Assembly: GCA_002794735.1 (NCBI GenBank)
Contig: NBAZ01000007.1
Span: forward strand, 992,001 to 1,056,000
Direction: 5' to 3'
Length of the DNA stretch: 64,000 bases
Source: Pyrrhoderma lamaoense
Taxonomy: Eukaryota > Basidiomycota > Agaricomycetes > Hymenochaetales > Hymenochaetaceae
Shown here: positions 38,244-49,332 of the stretch, piece after piece
Position numbering within the stretch: the first letter of the stretch is position 1
Layout of the letters: the number at the start of each line of letters is the position of its first letter
Notes under the pieces: generated by a model
What the model saw: only the letters and a program-made list of their open reading frames with translations
Told to the model about the DNA's origin: nothing
Database searches by the model: none
Translations under genes and position numbers: made by a program

Positions 38244-38668
38244 ATGTGCCATAATGTGAGTTTTTTCCCCTTGCTGTTGTTGTACAACGTATCACATTGT
38301 CTTCTCACTTGGATTGCAACTTACACAACTCACATCTTTTCTAGATAATTGACGGTCGTTTCCATACTGCCTGCGGACATTTCATCTCAATGGCCACCCG
38401 AACACAGGACTGCCTTCGTCCCGACTGTCTTTTTAGCAGACGACACATTCATCCGTATGGTGTGTACTTCGATTTTTTTTCTTCTTCTTCTGATGTTGAA
38501 TACCACTTACCTACTTTAACGGATATTTTTTGTATAACAGGATGCAGGTCACCGACTTGTATTAGAATGATGTCATTGCCAGTTAAAAATCCGATAAGAA
38601 TCAGCCCGGTCAAATGCGCAGACTGTATTGCTAGAGAAAACGACCCAGCTTTGGTTGGAAGATATTGA
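38244..38668 (+). CDS. 84-residue eight-cysteine, zinc-binding-like protein
   Basis: Not assigned to a named family. Exon 1 is only MCHN (38244 onward, donor GTGAGT), exon 2 starts IIDGRFHTACGHFISMATRT and ends HPYG, exon 3 starts CRSPTCIRMMSLPVKNPIRI and ends LVGRY, stop 38668. Cys at 2, 14, 27, 32, 44, 49, 68 and 71, with His at 3, 16, 38 and 40. The spacing C-x11-C-x12-C-x4-C-x11-C-x4-C-x18-C-x2-C suggests two or more metal sites. A TATA-like element lies 75 nt upstream. All joins keep frame and every in-frame alternative upstream hits a stop, which supports the tiny first exon. Confidence 0.65.
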
Positions 38669-39444
38669 GGTCGCAGAGTCTCTTCTTCTCTCCTCTCTCC
38701 TTCCCGCGATTCCTATCTACATCTACTTCCACTACTATCACCGTTACTCTCTTATACACGCAGGCCGTGTTCGCATGCTTTCTCTCGGTTGCTTTTCTCT
38801 CTACCTTTCCCTCTCTTAATTGTCAGTTTATTCTTATGTCCTTGTCTTGTACGGCGGCAGCAAATGTTGTACGATGGCGATGATGATATTTTATAATTTT
38901 TACTCACAAGATGTGTGTACATATATGTATCTGTATTCCCCTTCGTTTTTTATTCACCAAAAATAGCTCATTAAAGAAAAGAAAAAAGCTCATAACGCGT
39001 GATTTTCCTTTTTTTAACTTTCCTCGGAAGTTCTCTTCTCACGTAATACGTAATCAAGTGCTTCTACAACGCGACTTGATTACTGTGGTTTGGGACTAAA
39101 CATGTAAATAAAGATATAATCTTTGTTCTCAGAGAAAATGCTTCTAGTACGCTTAATTCAAGCTCAAGCTTCTTGTTATTGAGCTTAGTATACAAACAAA
39201 GATGACCACCGATAAGTATGAAGTTGCTAAGAGACTATTACAATCGCAATTACAAAGTAATCCCAACCTTGTATTTTATGGAACAAACAAGGTACAAACA
39301 AGGCATCTAAGCGAGGTGGTATTTAGAACCAAACAACAAGTACAAGTTGAAACTCTTTCTTTCAACTCTCCCGCTCTCTCGTCGCACCCTTTCGACTCTT
39401 TTCAACTACACAAAACAACTTGATATCTTAACCCAAGAATCAAG
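38669..39444. other. Intergenic with inverted repeat
   Basis: No supported gene. C/T-rich to 38830, then A/T-rich with a perfect inverted repeat at 39050-39083. A 73-codon ORF at 39202-39423 may be a leader ORF of the next gene but has no recognised homology. Confidence 0.5.
39050..39083. repeat. Perfect 10-bp inverted repeat
   Basis: Arms GTAATCAAGT (39050-39059) and ACTTGATTAC (39074-39083) separated by 14 nt. It lies between the cysteine-rich gene and the next plus-strand gene; it could be a 3'-end RNA hairpin or a dimer-binding site. Confidence 0.6.
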
Positions 39445-41678
39445 ATGCAATCACTAGTTGGCTTCCTCGATTCAAAACCTGGCTCATCTTCAAATGTTAA
39501 AAACTACCTCGCCAGTGCGGCACTCCCAAAACTCCGAATCTCAAAACGTTCTCCACCAATGCCACCTAAGAGTTGCAAATCTCACTGTAACTTTCTGAAG
39601 GTTGTACCCGAACGCACGAGGAGGATTAAACAAACTCGCAGATTGGCTGCGAATCGATTGATTAAACTGTGTTCAAAATGTCTGTCATTAGTCGATTAAA
39701 AATGAAACCCTTCATCAGTTGTCTGATTTGAGGGTGTATTTGTTCTTTCTAACATATTTTTGTTTTTTAAAATTATAATTTTTTATAGTCATTGACGAGA
39801 ACATATCGTCCATCCCGATTAAGGCTGTCGATAGAAACTCAGACGACGACGACGTTGATGGTTGTCTAGCTCTGCCTTGCGAACTATGTGGTATTCCCTG
39901 GAGAGTACCCTGCCAAGTTCGATACATCGACGAGTATGTTAACCCCAGTTGTCCCAATCTCACCTTTGAACTAACAGGCAACATTAGATTCGGAGTTTCG
40001 TGGATTAACGGATTGGTCCTCCAAACGGTTGAACGCATTATGAAGACGTTACCCGATTATCGGGAAACCGCGCAAGACTATAGCTTCACGCTTCCGGACG
40101 TCGAGGCGGACAATGACAAAGACCTATTTAGGTATTATCTGTGGGAGAAGAATCCGATCGCAGGAAGTTCGACTGAACCATCCGAACCACCGGTGAAGTT
40201 GATAGTCGCGTATCAACTTCCCTGGATTCTATCCTTGGGAGATCTCGAACATATCTCTGGCAACAATGTTATACCACCCTTCAACGAGGATTTAGGTGCA
40301 GAGCAGCCTAAGTATAACAGCTGCCATAGGGTGTGGTGCAAGGTAAAGTATACCATAGTTTTTATAATTTGTTGCACCTCGCTTAACCAATATGTCTACC
40401 AGTTGTACGACATTTGTAAAGTAAACAAATGTAATTGGTTTGTACTAACAAACTATAACGAGTGGGTGTTTGGAGGCTTTTCAAAAGGTTCGTCTGTTAG
40501 ACGCTGCATTTCCAACTTTAATACCATTTTGAACAAACTTCTTCCACTTCCCTTTAGGCTGGGAGTGTGGGTTTGTAAGTAATGTGAAACAGCCCCATTC
40601 CATTACAGATAAGGAGAAGGAAGCAGGAAGTATGTGGACTTTTAGCTTCGGATCTCCCTTCCGTCGTGAGAAACCACAACCACGACTGCCAACTATCCTC
40701 GAGTTTTTGATTTACTGGGTGGTTTCGTCTATGAAGTTGAAAGGTGGCTATACTCTTCCGAGCGTGAGTACCAAACTCCTCTCTTTCTCCACCCCACTTC
40801 ATCATCCTATACCTGTTATTCGACAAAGTCACATGAACATGAAGCACTCCATTGCTCTAACCTCCCTTCTCTCGCCACCAGCTACATTTAGCTGAGGGAA
40901 TAAGAGGACAGAGGATATGTGAACAGGGGGACAACTCAACCCCATATAGCAAACTCGATAACTGACGTATACCTGCTTTGTTTTATATTTTCAGGTCATC
41001 GAAAGCCTTGAGATGGGGTCATTTGACAGCAGCTCAACATCAGAGACGTCAACACCGTTGCCCGTTACTCCAATGCGATGTAGCGGTCAGCTCGCCGAGG
41101 TGGAACCGTCAGAGTCAAACTGGGGTTCTGTACATGAGAGTTGTAAGTCTGCAACTCCTTCGTATACAAATCGTCTCCCTAGACCATAGTCATCCTCATT
41201 GACGAACGAACGCATTAATTATAGGGTTAGGCGGTTCAGCGCACGTGCAATTAGACGATGACTCAAATTCTGTTATGTCTACACCATACCGGCTGAACGC
41301 CAACTGGGAACAGGCCGTTGTCTCATTTGTTTCACCTGTGCCACAGAAAACAAAGAGAGAGGTCAAGGAATGGCTTTCGCGGAGCAAAAACCCGGACGTG
41401 CCAGACCAGATTGATGGGTATGACCACGATAGAATATCCGTCAGGTCACAGAGTCCTGTCCAATCTGAGTGGAGTGATAGGAGTTTGGCGTCCAGGCAAA
41501 GAGCCCAAGACCCAGACTATATTGCAAGCAATTCATCCAATTCACTTCAGAATTGGACACTATCGTTGAGGTAGAGATAGATGATATGGATATGGAAGAA
41601 GAAGAGATCACGTACTATGATGACAATGGGTGTGAAGTCGGTGAAGACGATGAAGATGGCGAAGAAGAGGAGGAGTAG
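39445..41678 (+). CDS. Orphan basidiomycete-type protein with acidic tail
   Basis: Function unknown. The 5' end is uncertain: an 84-codon ORF (39445, MQSLVGFLDSKPGSSSN; basic, with CKSHC) may be exon 1, but its splice to the main exon at about 39789 is unproven. The main exon reads ALPCELCGIPWRVPCQVRY (Cys cluster), SWINGLVLQTVERIMKTLPD, PVKLIVAYQLPWILSLG; the next exons give CKVNKCNWFVLTNYNEWVFG, then PTILEFLIYWVVSSMKL. The C-terminus is highly acidic (EEEEITYYDDNG to EDGEEEEE, stop 41676-41678). Two joins (near 40560 and 41490-41530) only keep frame if one G or C is restored, the same kind of loss seen in other genes. I have an impression of similar orphan proteins in mushroom genomes but cannot name a family. 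Confidence 0.6.
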
Positions 41679-42031
41679 GAGAGGAAGGATAAAAGAGACA
41701 AGAATTACTGGAGATTAGAACATGCACAAATCGATCATCTTTTTTGTTTTTGTTGTACCGTTATAACTTGATGTTTTTTATGTCGTTTTCTCGCCGCATC
41801 GTGTACCTTGCTATCATCGCTATCATTGCTGCTCCCTGTATTTTAACTGGAGATTCTATAGATTAATGATTTCTTTTCTTTTTTATCCCCATTTTCTTCT
41901 AAAGTACATCCTGTGTTAGTCTAGTTAATGTGATTCCCCTTGCTTACATCTATATAGTAGACGGCGACTCCTTCTGTACGTTCCAAATCGCGAAAATGAT
42001 ACGAAGAATCAAAAGAAAACAAAGCAAGATC
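41679..42031. other. Convergent 3' intergenic region
   Basis: 353 bp between converging stops. T-rich; nothing coding. Confidence 0.6.
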
Positions 42032-44165
42032 TTACAACCCTTGTAACAAGCCTCCTTCTCCATCAGCGCCCTCTATCTCACCTGCATCACCAAGGACTTT
42101 GTAGCCAATATGCTCTCGGCCAGCTTCGGTGGTCCATTCCCCGATTTCAATGATCTCTGGAGCCTGTGAAGGCCCAACCTCCAAGTCCTCGACCACGGCC
42201 TTCAGCCACTCAATAACAGGTTTTGTTATCCACCTTCTTACACCCCATCGTCCCTCCCCACTAGATTCAAACCACCCCAGATGTCCACCATGAGCGGTAA
42301 CAGCCAAGGCCACATACCCATTCCCCCAACATCAAGTGGGAGATGCCCCACAATCGGGTCATCTGCGGCATTTACCGCAAGTAATGGGACCCTCACACTC
42401 GGAAGGCATTTATGACTTGACGCCCATTGGTAATAATCGTTTGCGGACGGGAAAGGGAATGGAGGAGTAGATCCTCCGAGTTGGCTGGTGATTAGGTTGT
42501 CGAAAAGGGAAAGACGAGGGTTGGAGAGTTCTTGAAGTTTGGGAAGCAGTGTTTCGGCGCGGTGGCCTGGTGGGAGGCGTTCAAGCGTAGCGACATGGCG
42601 TTTGAGAAGATTGACAAGGTTAGTACCCATGCCTTTGGAGTAGACGTTGCGTAGGAAGAATCCATCTTCTATTCTGTTATAGGAATATGGGAATTAAAAG
42701 GTCTAATCAGTCATATTATCTCGTGTTTCACGATTTACAGGAGGACTGTCATGCGCCTTCTCTCTCTAATAATCTCACAAAGAAGGGAAATGAAACTATT
42801 GACCTTTGGGCGTTTTCAACGAGATTCCAGGGCTGTAAGGGATTGAGAAATGAGCAAGGTTGAACTCAAAGGAAGTCATGACTCAACCTGATGTGGGAAG
42901 AGTTATGAGAGAAAGGAAGAAGAAAGGGAGAGATCCCCTCCCCCAACACTTACGCATCCTAAGGCGCAACCAGCACGTAAACGGCTCTGGTCTCCCTCTT
43001 CGGCAAGGTATCGAACAATTACGTTTGCTCCTAGGGAGAAACCTAGGCCAAGTAACGGCGCGTCCGGATAGCGCCGTGCTATGTATACGAGAGCCTGGCG
43101 CAAGTCGTCCGTATGCCCGGCGGAGTACAACTGGTCAGAAGTAAGAGGAACACCTGCACCTGGAAATACCAATAAAGAGAATCGTGTAAATATTGGTCAA
43201 ACTAAGCTCCCCCTCCTCTTCCCTCATATGGTAGGGAAAGAAGCGAGTAATAATAGTAATAATGATAATATAGATTGTGGGTAATTATGTCTTATTCTTA
43301 TTCTGGGAGATGTGAAATTTAATCAAAATTCTTACATCCTCGGAAATTGATAACGATACCCGATAGCCCAGTCCACCTAGCTCAGTCGGCTTAACGGCCT
43401 GAGCCAAAACTGCTCGAACGTAGGATTCATGCGAACCTGAAAAGGCATGGCTAATTATTTTTGATGAAACAAATAAAGAATAAAAGAGAGAGAGCTAAGA
43501 GAAGGTGCATGCTCACCACCTGTAAGGCCATGCATTACAACAACGATTGGGGCATCGTCTCTTACAGTCCTCTCGTGAAGTGGGGGTGTGGAATCTAAGC
43601 CACTAAAGAAGAAAAAAAATTACATGAAACTAAGTTTCTCATTCTCTTTTCCCCTCCCCAAAGGGATTTAAAATGAATTTAGTATGTCATTTTATTTTAC
43701 TCACAGTGTCCCGCCATCTTTTAAACGAATCAAAGTCCTTTATTAATGAAAAGAGAGAAGTCTTGTAACCCATATCATCTAAAATAAAACCAAAACAATT
43801 GAAAAAAGTTAAGGAAAAGCTTAACCCACCGGTCATAGACAACTTTATCTACTTTAGAAAAGTCACCAACTACGCAGTAACCGGTTTGAAAATGTCCGCT
43901 GGGAGAGAGAAGGAGGATCCAGATCGTCAGTGACTAGTCAAATGGGTCCGGGTTAGCGACAATACGCGGCGTACTTCGGTAACCACCATGCAGGAGTAAA
44001 ATGAGTGAATAAAGAAGGTACACGAGTCCGTAAGAAATCAGCAATTGACAGAGCCTCTGTTTCCGTTTTACTATCAGTGCGCCTAACGTTGAGCTGAATT
44101 TTGCTTGTAACAGTGTATAACCTTGGTACAGAAGAAGGATGTAACCAGCTAAATGTTTGTCCCAT
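42032..44165 (-). CDS. YheT/EHT1-type alpha/beta hydrolase (two apparent one-base losses)
   Basis: Serine hydrolase of the group including yeast Eht1/Eeb1 (medium-chain acyl ester synthesis or hydrolysis) and animal ABHD1/ABHD3. The preferred start is the ATG at 44165 (MGQTFSWLHPSSVPRLY); an in-frame ATG at 44426 is possible. Spliced blocks: LFTHFTPAWWLPN, then GHFQTGYCVVGDFSKVD, LHERTVRDDAPIVVVMHGLTG, SHESYVRAVLAQAVKP, NFRGCAGVPLTSDQLYSAGH, the nucleophile elbow GFSLGANV, the acid ADDPIV, and the histidine block TAHGGHLGWFE, giving a complete Ser-Asp-His triad. Stop at 42032. The frame is broken by one missing base at CCC 43359-43361 (before INFRGC) and at CCCCC 42323-42327 (before NGYVALAVTAHGG). 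Reading past the second gives a false 130-residue end. Confidence 0.9.
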
Positions 44166-44661
44166 TTGATATAAAGACTGATATTTTGGGGATGAATAAA
44201 GCAATCTAAAACGAGGGCCTTTGGGACAAGACAAATGTTGAGCGCGTAGAAGCCGACGTTGTGCTGATATCCGAGCACCCGTTCTCGATAATGATACCGG
44301 TCCTCCGGAATCGCAAATATGTGCAAACCGCGTTCTTATCACATGCACGCACACACGCCACCCATCCAGCGACTTCTGCTCAGTTTGGGTGGACATGCGT
44401 GACAATGGACTCACAAACGCTAACACCCTTGTGACTTTCTAATTTTAGGACTATCCAATACTGAACATATCAAACTCGCGCCGCACAAGATGGGAAACAG
44501 GGGTTTCCATTCTACAATTTCACAGTAATTAGCAGATCCAATATATACGCTTAAGCAAGGTAAAACAGGACAAAGCACTATGATCGCCAACGCCTAAAGC
44601 TAAAATTCTATTTCTACATTTGTTTTAGCTCCGCGTCGTCACCGAGTCTTCTACTGTCTCC
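44166..44661. other. Intergenic, hydrolase 5' flank / SET gene 3' flank
   Basis: About 500 bp between tandem minus-strand genes. An open frame continues upstream of 44165 to 44426, so part may be coding if the earlier start is used. Confidence 0.5.
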
Positions 44662-46373
44662 TTAGAACTTGTATCCACTCCTAAGCGTCTCCTCAACGGC
44701 GCGGGAAACTCGTCGTTCTTCCTCCCATAACTTAATTATACATGATTTAGCCCACCTAACCCAGTCAAGCTCATCTTCCCTAGGCGCTTTGCCCTGAAGT
44801 TTATTCAAATTGTCTACCGAACGAACGGCAACAACCTCACAGATCCACTGGAGGTCTCTCCTTACTGCGTTCTCGTTAAGATCCGAAACAACCTCTGTTT
44901 CGCCATTGGTCATAGCGCGCCATGATTTCAGTACGTGATTTTCATCTTCCGAACCTGGTTTGTATCCAGGGGGGAACGATATATTCACTAAGCGGAGTGC
45001 ACATAAGAGGCTCCATGACGGTTGAGCAGGGGTAGGAAAAGCATATGCCCGTAGGTCACTAAGGGTACATTAGTGATTAGTGCCATTTGGAGATTTCGAA
45101 TCAGAACAAAAATAATAAAGACGAAATTCTCGGCCACTTACGAAAGAAAATGATGCTTATCCAGCGGTAGTAAGTCTTTAATCGTCAGCCCTGGAAACTT
45201 CCTAGATACGAGCTCGTCCACTTGTTCAGTGACATCCACTTCTGGTTCGACGCTATCATCGACAAAACCGTATTCAGTGAAAAGCATCCGATTTGAGTGA
45301 CCCCCGTATCTCAAAAATATCTCTTCACCCTTTGCCACGAATTGATTAGGTAACTTTACAACAAACTCGTCAAGTTCTAGTTCGTCTTCCTCATCCTCGC
45401 TATCTCCGCTACTTCCCGGATGTATCTTGGTGAAACCCTCGACGGATAGTTGGGGTACGGAAGCTGATGCTGTATGATTAGCAAAATCGAGAAGTGGGCA
45501 AAGTGTTAGATTGGATAGCGGATAGTTGCCGTGAAATAGCTTCGCATATAGACACCTAGTGTTTACTGGATAAATGTTAATAAGCGGCAATAAAAAAGGA
45601 TTCTTGTTACTAACCTATGAGCCACCCCCACTTGAAATCATCAACACTGAAGTCATCTTTGAGACAGCCAGAGAAAAGGACATAACGATGCTCTTTCTGT
45701 ATAAGTTACATGATTAGGTTCAAAATCAGAGCTGATTGTATTATTACAAACGGTATACTTACCACACATTGCAAAGCAACCTCCCAGTCGTCCCAGAATC
45801 TACGGGCAACGTCACGGAGGTCTCTCGCCACACTCGGAGGCAAAGAGTGTAAGAGGTACCGTTCACTTTCATCGGCAGTCCCCATCTTCTCTTTGATAAT
45901 CCATTTCAATGGGTGGCTATTGAAATTTCGGGGTAGACATGATAGGAATGGACCGAAATGTTCGTCTCTTGAGATATCGTGGTCTCCTTCAAAGCAGTTC
46001 AGAGCAAGGTGGATTGACAGTAGTTGAGTGCCATTTAGAACGAGACCGCTACTTGGACAGTCTGGGAATCCTTCGAGAGGGATTGTGGGGTATAATGCTG
46101 ACAAGGTTTTTGAATTGAGTAGCACTGATTCAGGAATCTGAGGAAAGTTTGTTCCAGTGGCTCTAGATCTTTGGTTACAAATAGACCTCGTCCCTTGCCT
46201 AAGAGTATCAATTAATCTCTCTCAATCAGAGTTGCTTATAATCAAGTGATTCTTTTTTTCTTACCATTTCGAGATTGTGGCTCAACGCAGAGATCAGAAG
46301 CATCGAAACCTCTTTCTTCCATCCAAGACAACAAGCTTGTCCATCTCCGTCTCTCTAGTTGCCCAGCGTCCAT
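44662..46373 (-). CDS. SET-domain protein methyltransferase, RKM/SETD-type
   Basis: Lysine methyltransferase of the split-SET class whose known members act on ribosomal proteins and translation factors. ATG at 46373 (MDAGQLERRRWTSLLSWMEE). Motifs: GRGLF start of SET in exon 2, LSIHLALNCFEGD, FGPFLSCLP (the usual PYL.-LP site), VNTRC, PLLDFANHTA (NH cofactor motif), GEEIFLRYGGHSN (with the YG tyrosine), and LFTEYGFVDD, followed by the helical substrate-binding domain to RSGYKF (stop 44662). An acidic insert (SGDSEDEEDELELDE) sits between the NH and GEE motifs. Five or six introns. A TATATATAA element lies about 100 nt upstream on the same strand. Confidence 0.88.
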
Positions 46374-47127
46374 GTCTGCGTCGGTCCCTGTCTCTAAGCA
46401 CTAGGTGAAGATGGGAAGAAGAGAAATATGATGAATATTTGTCTTTGTGTTTGGTTTGCATATAGGTTATATATATAAGTTTAATTCCCCTTCCTTTGTA
46501 CTATTAGTACATAGCAATGGTGAAACTTTTAACATCTCTATCCCTTCACACACAAGTCTCGTCTCCACGCACCCATAACGCATTGTTGTGGCGCACCAAA
46601 CACTAGCACACTTTAGATTGGACTGACGTTATCATTTTCAAAATCATAGTCATATACACAGCTTATAATAGACTATTAGTTATAACTATAGCATTTCGCA
46701 TTGAAGGGGTGGGGACGAGGCTCAGAGACAGTGCGAAAGAAACCAAGTCTAGTAAAAGTATAGAAAAAAGAAATGATTTCATTCATACCTGCATCCTCCA
46801 ACTAGATGACAGTAGTTCCCCCTTTTTTCGAACCTTTTCTTAAAAAAAATGTAATTAATAAATTTTTTGGAGGTTGAGGACCGATGGCGAGCGGGTGTTG
46901 AGCTTATCGCGTCATGAGTTGCTATTGCTATCATCTTTTCCAACGGCCGACGACGGTGTTACTTACTTGTTACCCGTCCAATAAGCTAATTAATTGTAGT
47001 TAATCGTAGATATAAGTATCTACTAGAGTTCGCATGCATACATCCGAGAATAGATTATCGGCTCAGTCATCCCCCACCAATCCACTATTCTTCCCATCGA
47101 ATATAACCTCCCAATCTCTAACCCATC
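46374..47127. other. Divergent intergenic region, SET gene / SDR
   Basis: 754 bp; A/T-rich with CA- and T-rich tracts. A short ORF at 47229-47023 on minus is antisense to the SDR start and not supported. Confidence 0.55.
46467..46479 (-). promoter_or_regulatory. TATA box candidate for SET gene
   Basis: Read on the minus strand the site is TTATATATATAAC, about 95-105 nt before the ATG at 46373. Confidence 0.4.
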
Positions 47128-48715
47128 ATGTCTGTCTTTAACACTTCTCGACTTATCGGAAAGACCATCCTCATCACTGGTGCTAGCAGTGGAATTGGTG
47201 CTGTAAGTCATTTCTTGAGTTATTAACAAACCGCGGGAAGTTGGGTATATGCACCTAAGACCTCTCCTACTCTCAACTTGCTGTCTCCCAAATACAATCT
47301 AGGAATAACGCTGACGCAGCCTTTTTCTCTATTACTTTTCTTTTCTTTTCATTATTTCAAGGCAACTGCCCTGCTTTTCGCCAAAGCTGGATCAAACCTC
47401 GTTCTTCTCGCACGTCGAGCGGAACAGTTACAGAAAGTGGTAGATGCTGCTAAAGCCATTCCAGGGAGCGGTAAAGTTGCCGGTGTGCAACTAGATGTAT
47501 CAGACAAAACCCAGGTGGCTTCTCTTTGGGACAAAATTCCACAGGAACTTAGGGCTATTGATGTTCTTGGTTCGTACCATATTCTGTTAGTGTGATAATT
47601 AGTGACATCTGATAATGATACATGTTGGAAATCATTTGTCGAAATATATAGTTAATAACGCAGGATTCGTCCTTGGTGTTGAAAAAATTGGATCGATTAA
47701 GGACGAAGATATAGAGTCTATGTTCCGAACCAACGTTTTCGGGCTCATCTCAATGACTCAGCTTCTCGTTAACGGTAAATATCATTTCTCTCATTCTACT
47801 ATCAATCAAATTCCTAATATACTTATTTGACTGGCTATTATCCATCATATCCTCCCCATTACTTGATGATTAATTGATTAATTGGCGATTCTTATAGATT
47901 TCAAGAAACGAAACACCGGGCACGTAATCAACATTGGATCCGTAGCAGGGCGTGAGCCATACGCAGGTGGAGGAATTTACTGCGCTACGAAGCATGCCGT
48001 TCGTTCGTTCACCGGCTCTCTATTGCGAGAACTCGTTGACACGCCCATCCGCGTAACTGAGATCCAGCCCGGTAAGTAACATAACTTTGTGGCTAGTTCC
48101 CTTCCCCCCCACCACACCCATACATGCATCTTTTTCGATTCTTCCTTTCTTCGGAGCAAAGTACATTTAGTACATCGTATTATCCCTCATCGCTTCTTAA
48201 CACTATCTATTACCAAACCCTTCGGTTCTTCTTACACGTTCTCCCTATCTCAAACTTCTACTTTTCCACCTACTGCACCCACTAATGTTTCTTTCCTTCT
48301 CTCTCTATATCTATCTATCTTCATACTTCTCCCTCGTCCTTCTCCCATTTCTTCTATTTGCACATTATCTCAACTTCCTCCAATAAGCAACTTTCACTAA
48401 TCTCGGAAAAACCAATCACCTCTCCTCTCTTTCTCTCTCTCTTCCTATCTATCCATATATACATATATGAACTCTAATAAAAACACCTTGTATCAATCAG
48501 GCATGGTCGAGACCGAGTTCTCAGTCGTCCGATTCCGCGGCGACAAATCCGCGGCAGACAAAGTATACGAAGGTCTCCAGCCGCTGGTAGCAGAAGATAT
48601 AGCAGAAGAGATCGTATGGGCTGCTTCCCGCCCTCCTCACGTTAACCTTGCGGAGGTGTACGTACTTCCGGTCAATCAGGCTTCTCCAGGGCTCGCGTAT
48701 AGAGGTGGAAAGTAA
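47128..48715 (+). CDS. Short-chain dehydrogenase/reductase (YMR226C-like)
   Basis: NADP-dependent oxidoreductase of the classical SDR fold, closest by motif to yeast YMR226C/YdfG-type 3-hydroxy acid (serine) dehydrogenases. ATG at 47128 ([18 protein letters not shown]). Cofactor motif [19 protein letters not shown] (Arg for NADP preference); [28 protein letters not shown]; catalytic Ser in [12 protein letters not shown] and YCATK; TEIQPG then [11 protein letters not shown], and the long C-terminal block [27 protein letters not shown] typical of this subgroup. Stop 48713-48715. The intron before the last exon (about 48072-48501) is about 430 nt, several times longer than the others. Substrate inferred only from the subgroup. 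Confidence 0.92.
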
Positions 48716-49332
48716 AGTCGCGCGTTGGACTTTGGGGTGGTGGTTGTGGTGGTGGTGATGGATACTAGAAAGATGATTAATGATTAATTGCATGTTAACA
48801 TGGTAAGCGCTTAGCGATAGGGGATAGGAAGGGATCGAAGAAGTGAGGGAGGGGGGGAGGGATACGTATATCAAGGTGCATATGTGTGTCGTTGTATGTC
48901 GTTTATTTCGTCATGAATGCTGTGGATGGATAAGTGTCAAGACAAAATCCCTTTCCCTCTTCATCTGATGTATCTGTAACCAATCTTGTATAGAAAGTAA
49001 AAGATAGGGAAAAAATACACTGGAATTCAAGAAGAAAGCTCTTGACACCAAAGGGAAGAGTAAACGGTGGCATATTCGTATTGCTAGGAGAAACTATGAT
49101 ACCATAGACTAATGGGATACTAAACAAAGCGAGAGATAGTACATGTTAAACGAAGTGAGATAAACAGCAATACAATCAAGCATCGAGCTATGTAAGAATA
49201 GAGATAGAAGGAAGTAGATAAATTGGACTTCAAATCAATGATAGCATATGTTGTAACAATTAGAGGAAGAGAGATAGGAGGAAAGGGAAAAACACAAGGA
49301 GTAGTATAGGATAGGGGAAAAAATTAAAGTTA
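48716..49332. other. Convergent 3' intergenic region
   Basis: 617 bp between converging stops. GT-rich near 48740 and GA-rich near 49200-49320. No gene. Confidence 0.6.

Noticed and set aside
42238..42313. Hydrolase ending in a novel C-terminus
   Set aside because: The tail is an artefact of one missing C at 42323-42327; restoring frame gives the catalytic-histidine block.
43351..43440. tRNA-like look of a GC-rich stretch
   Set aside because: No cloverleaf or B-box; it encodes the SHESYVRAVLAQAVKP segment of the hydrolase.
43934..44326. Minus ORF with hydrophobic stretches, apparent membrane protein
   Set aside because: Overlaps the hydrolase N-terminal exon in another frame; the hydrolase motif FTPAWWLP decides.
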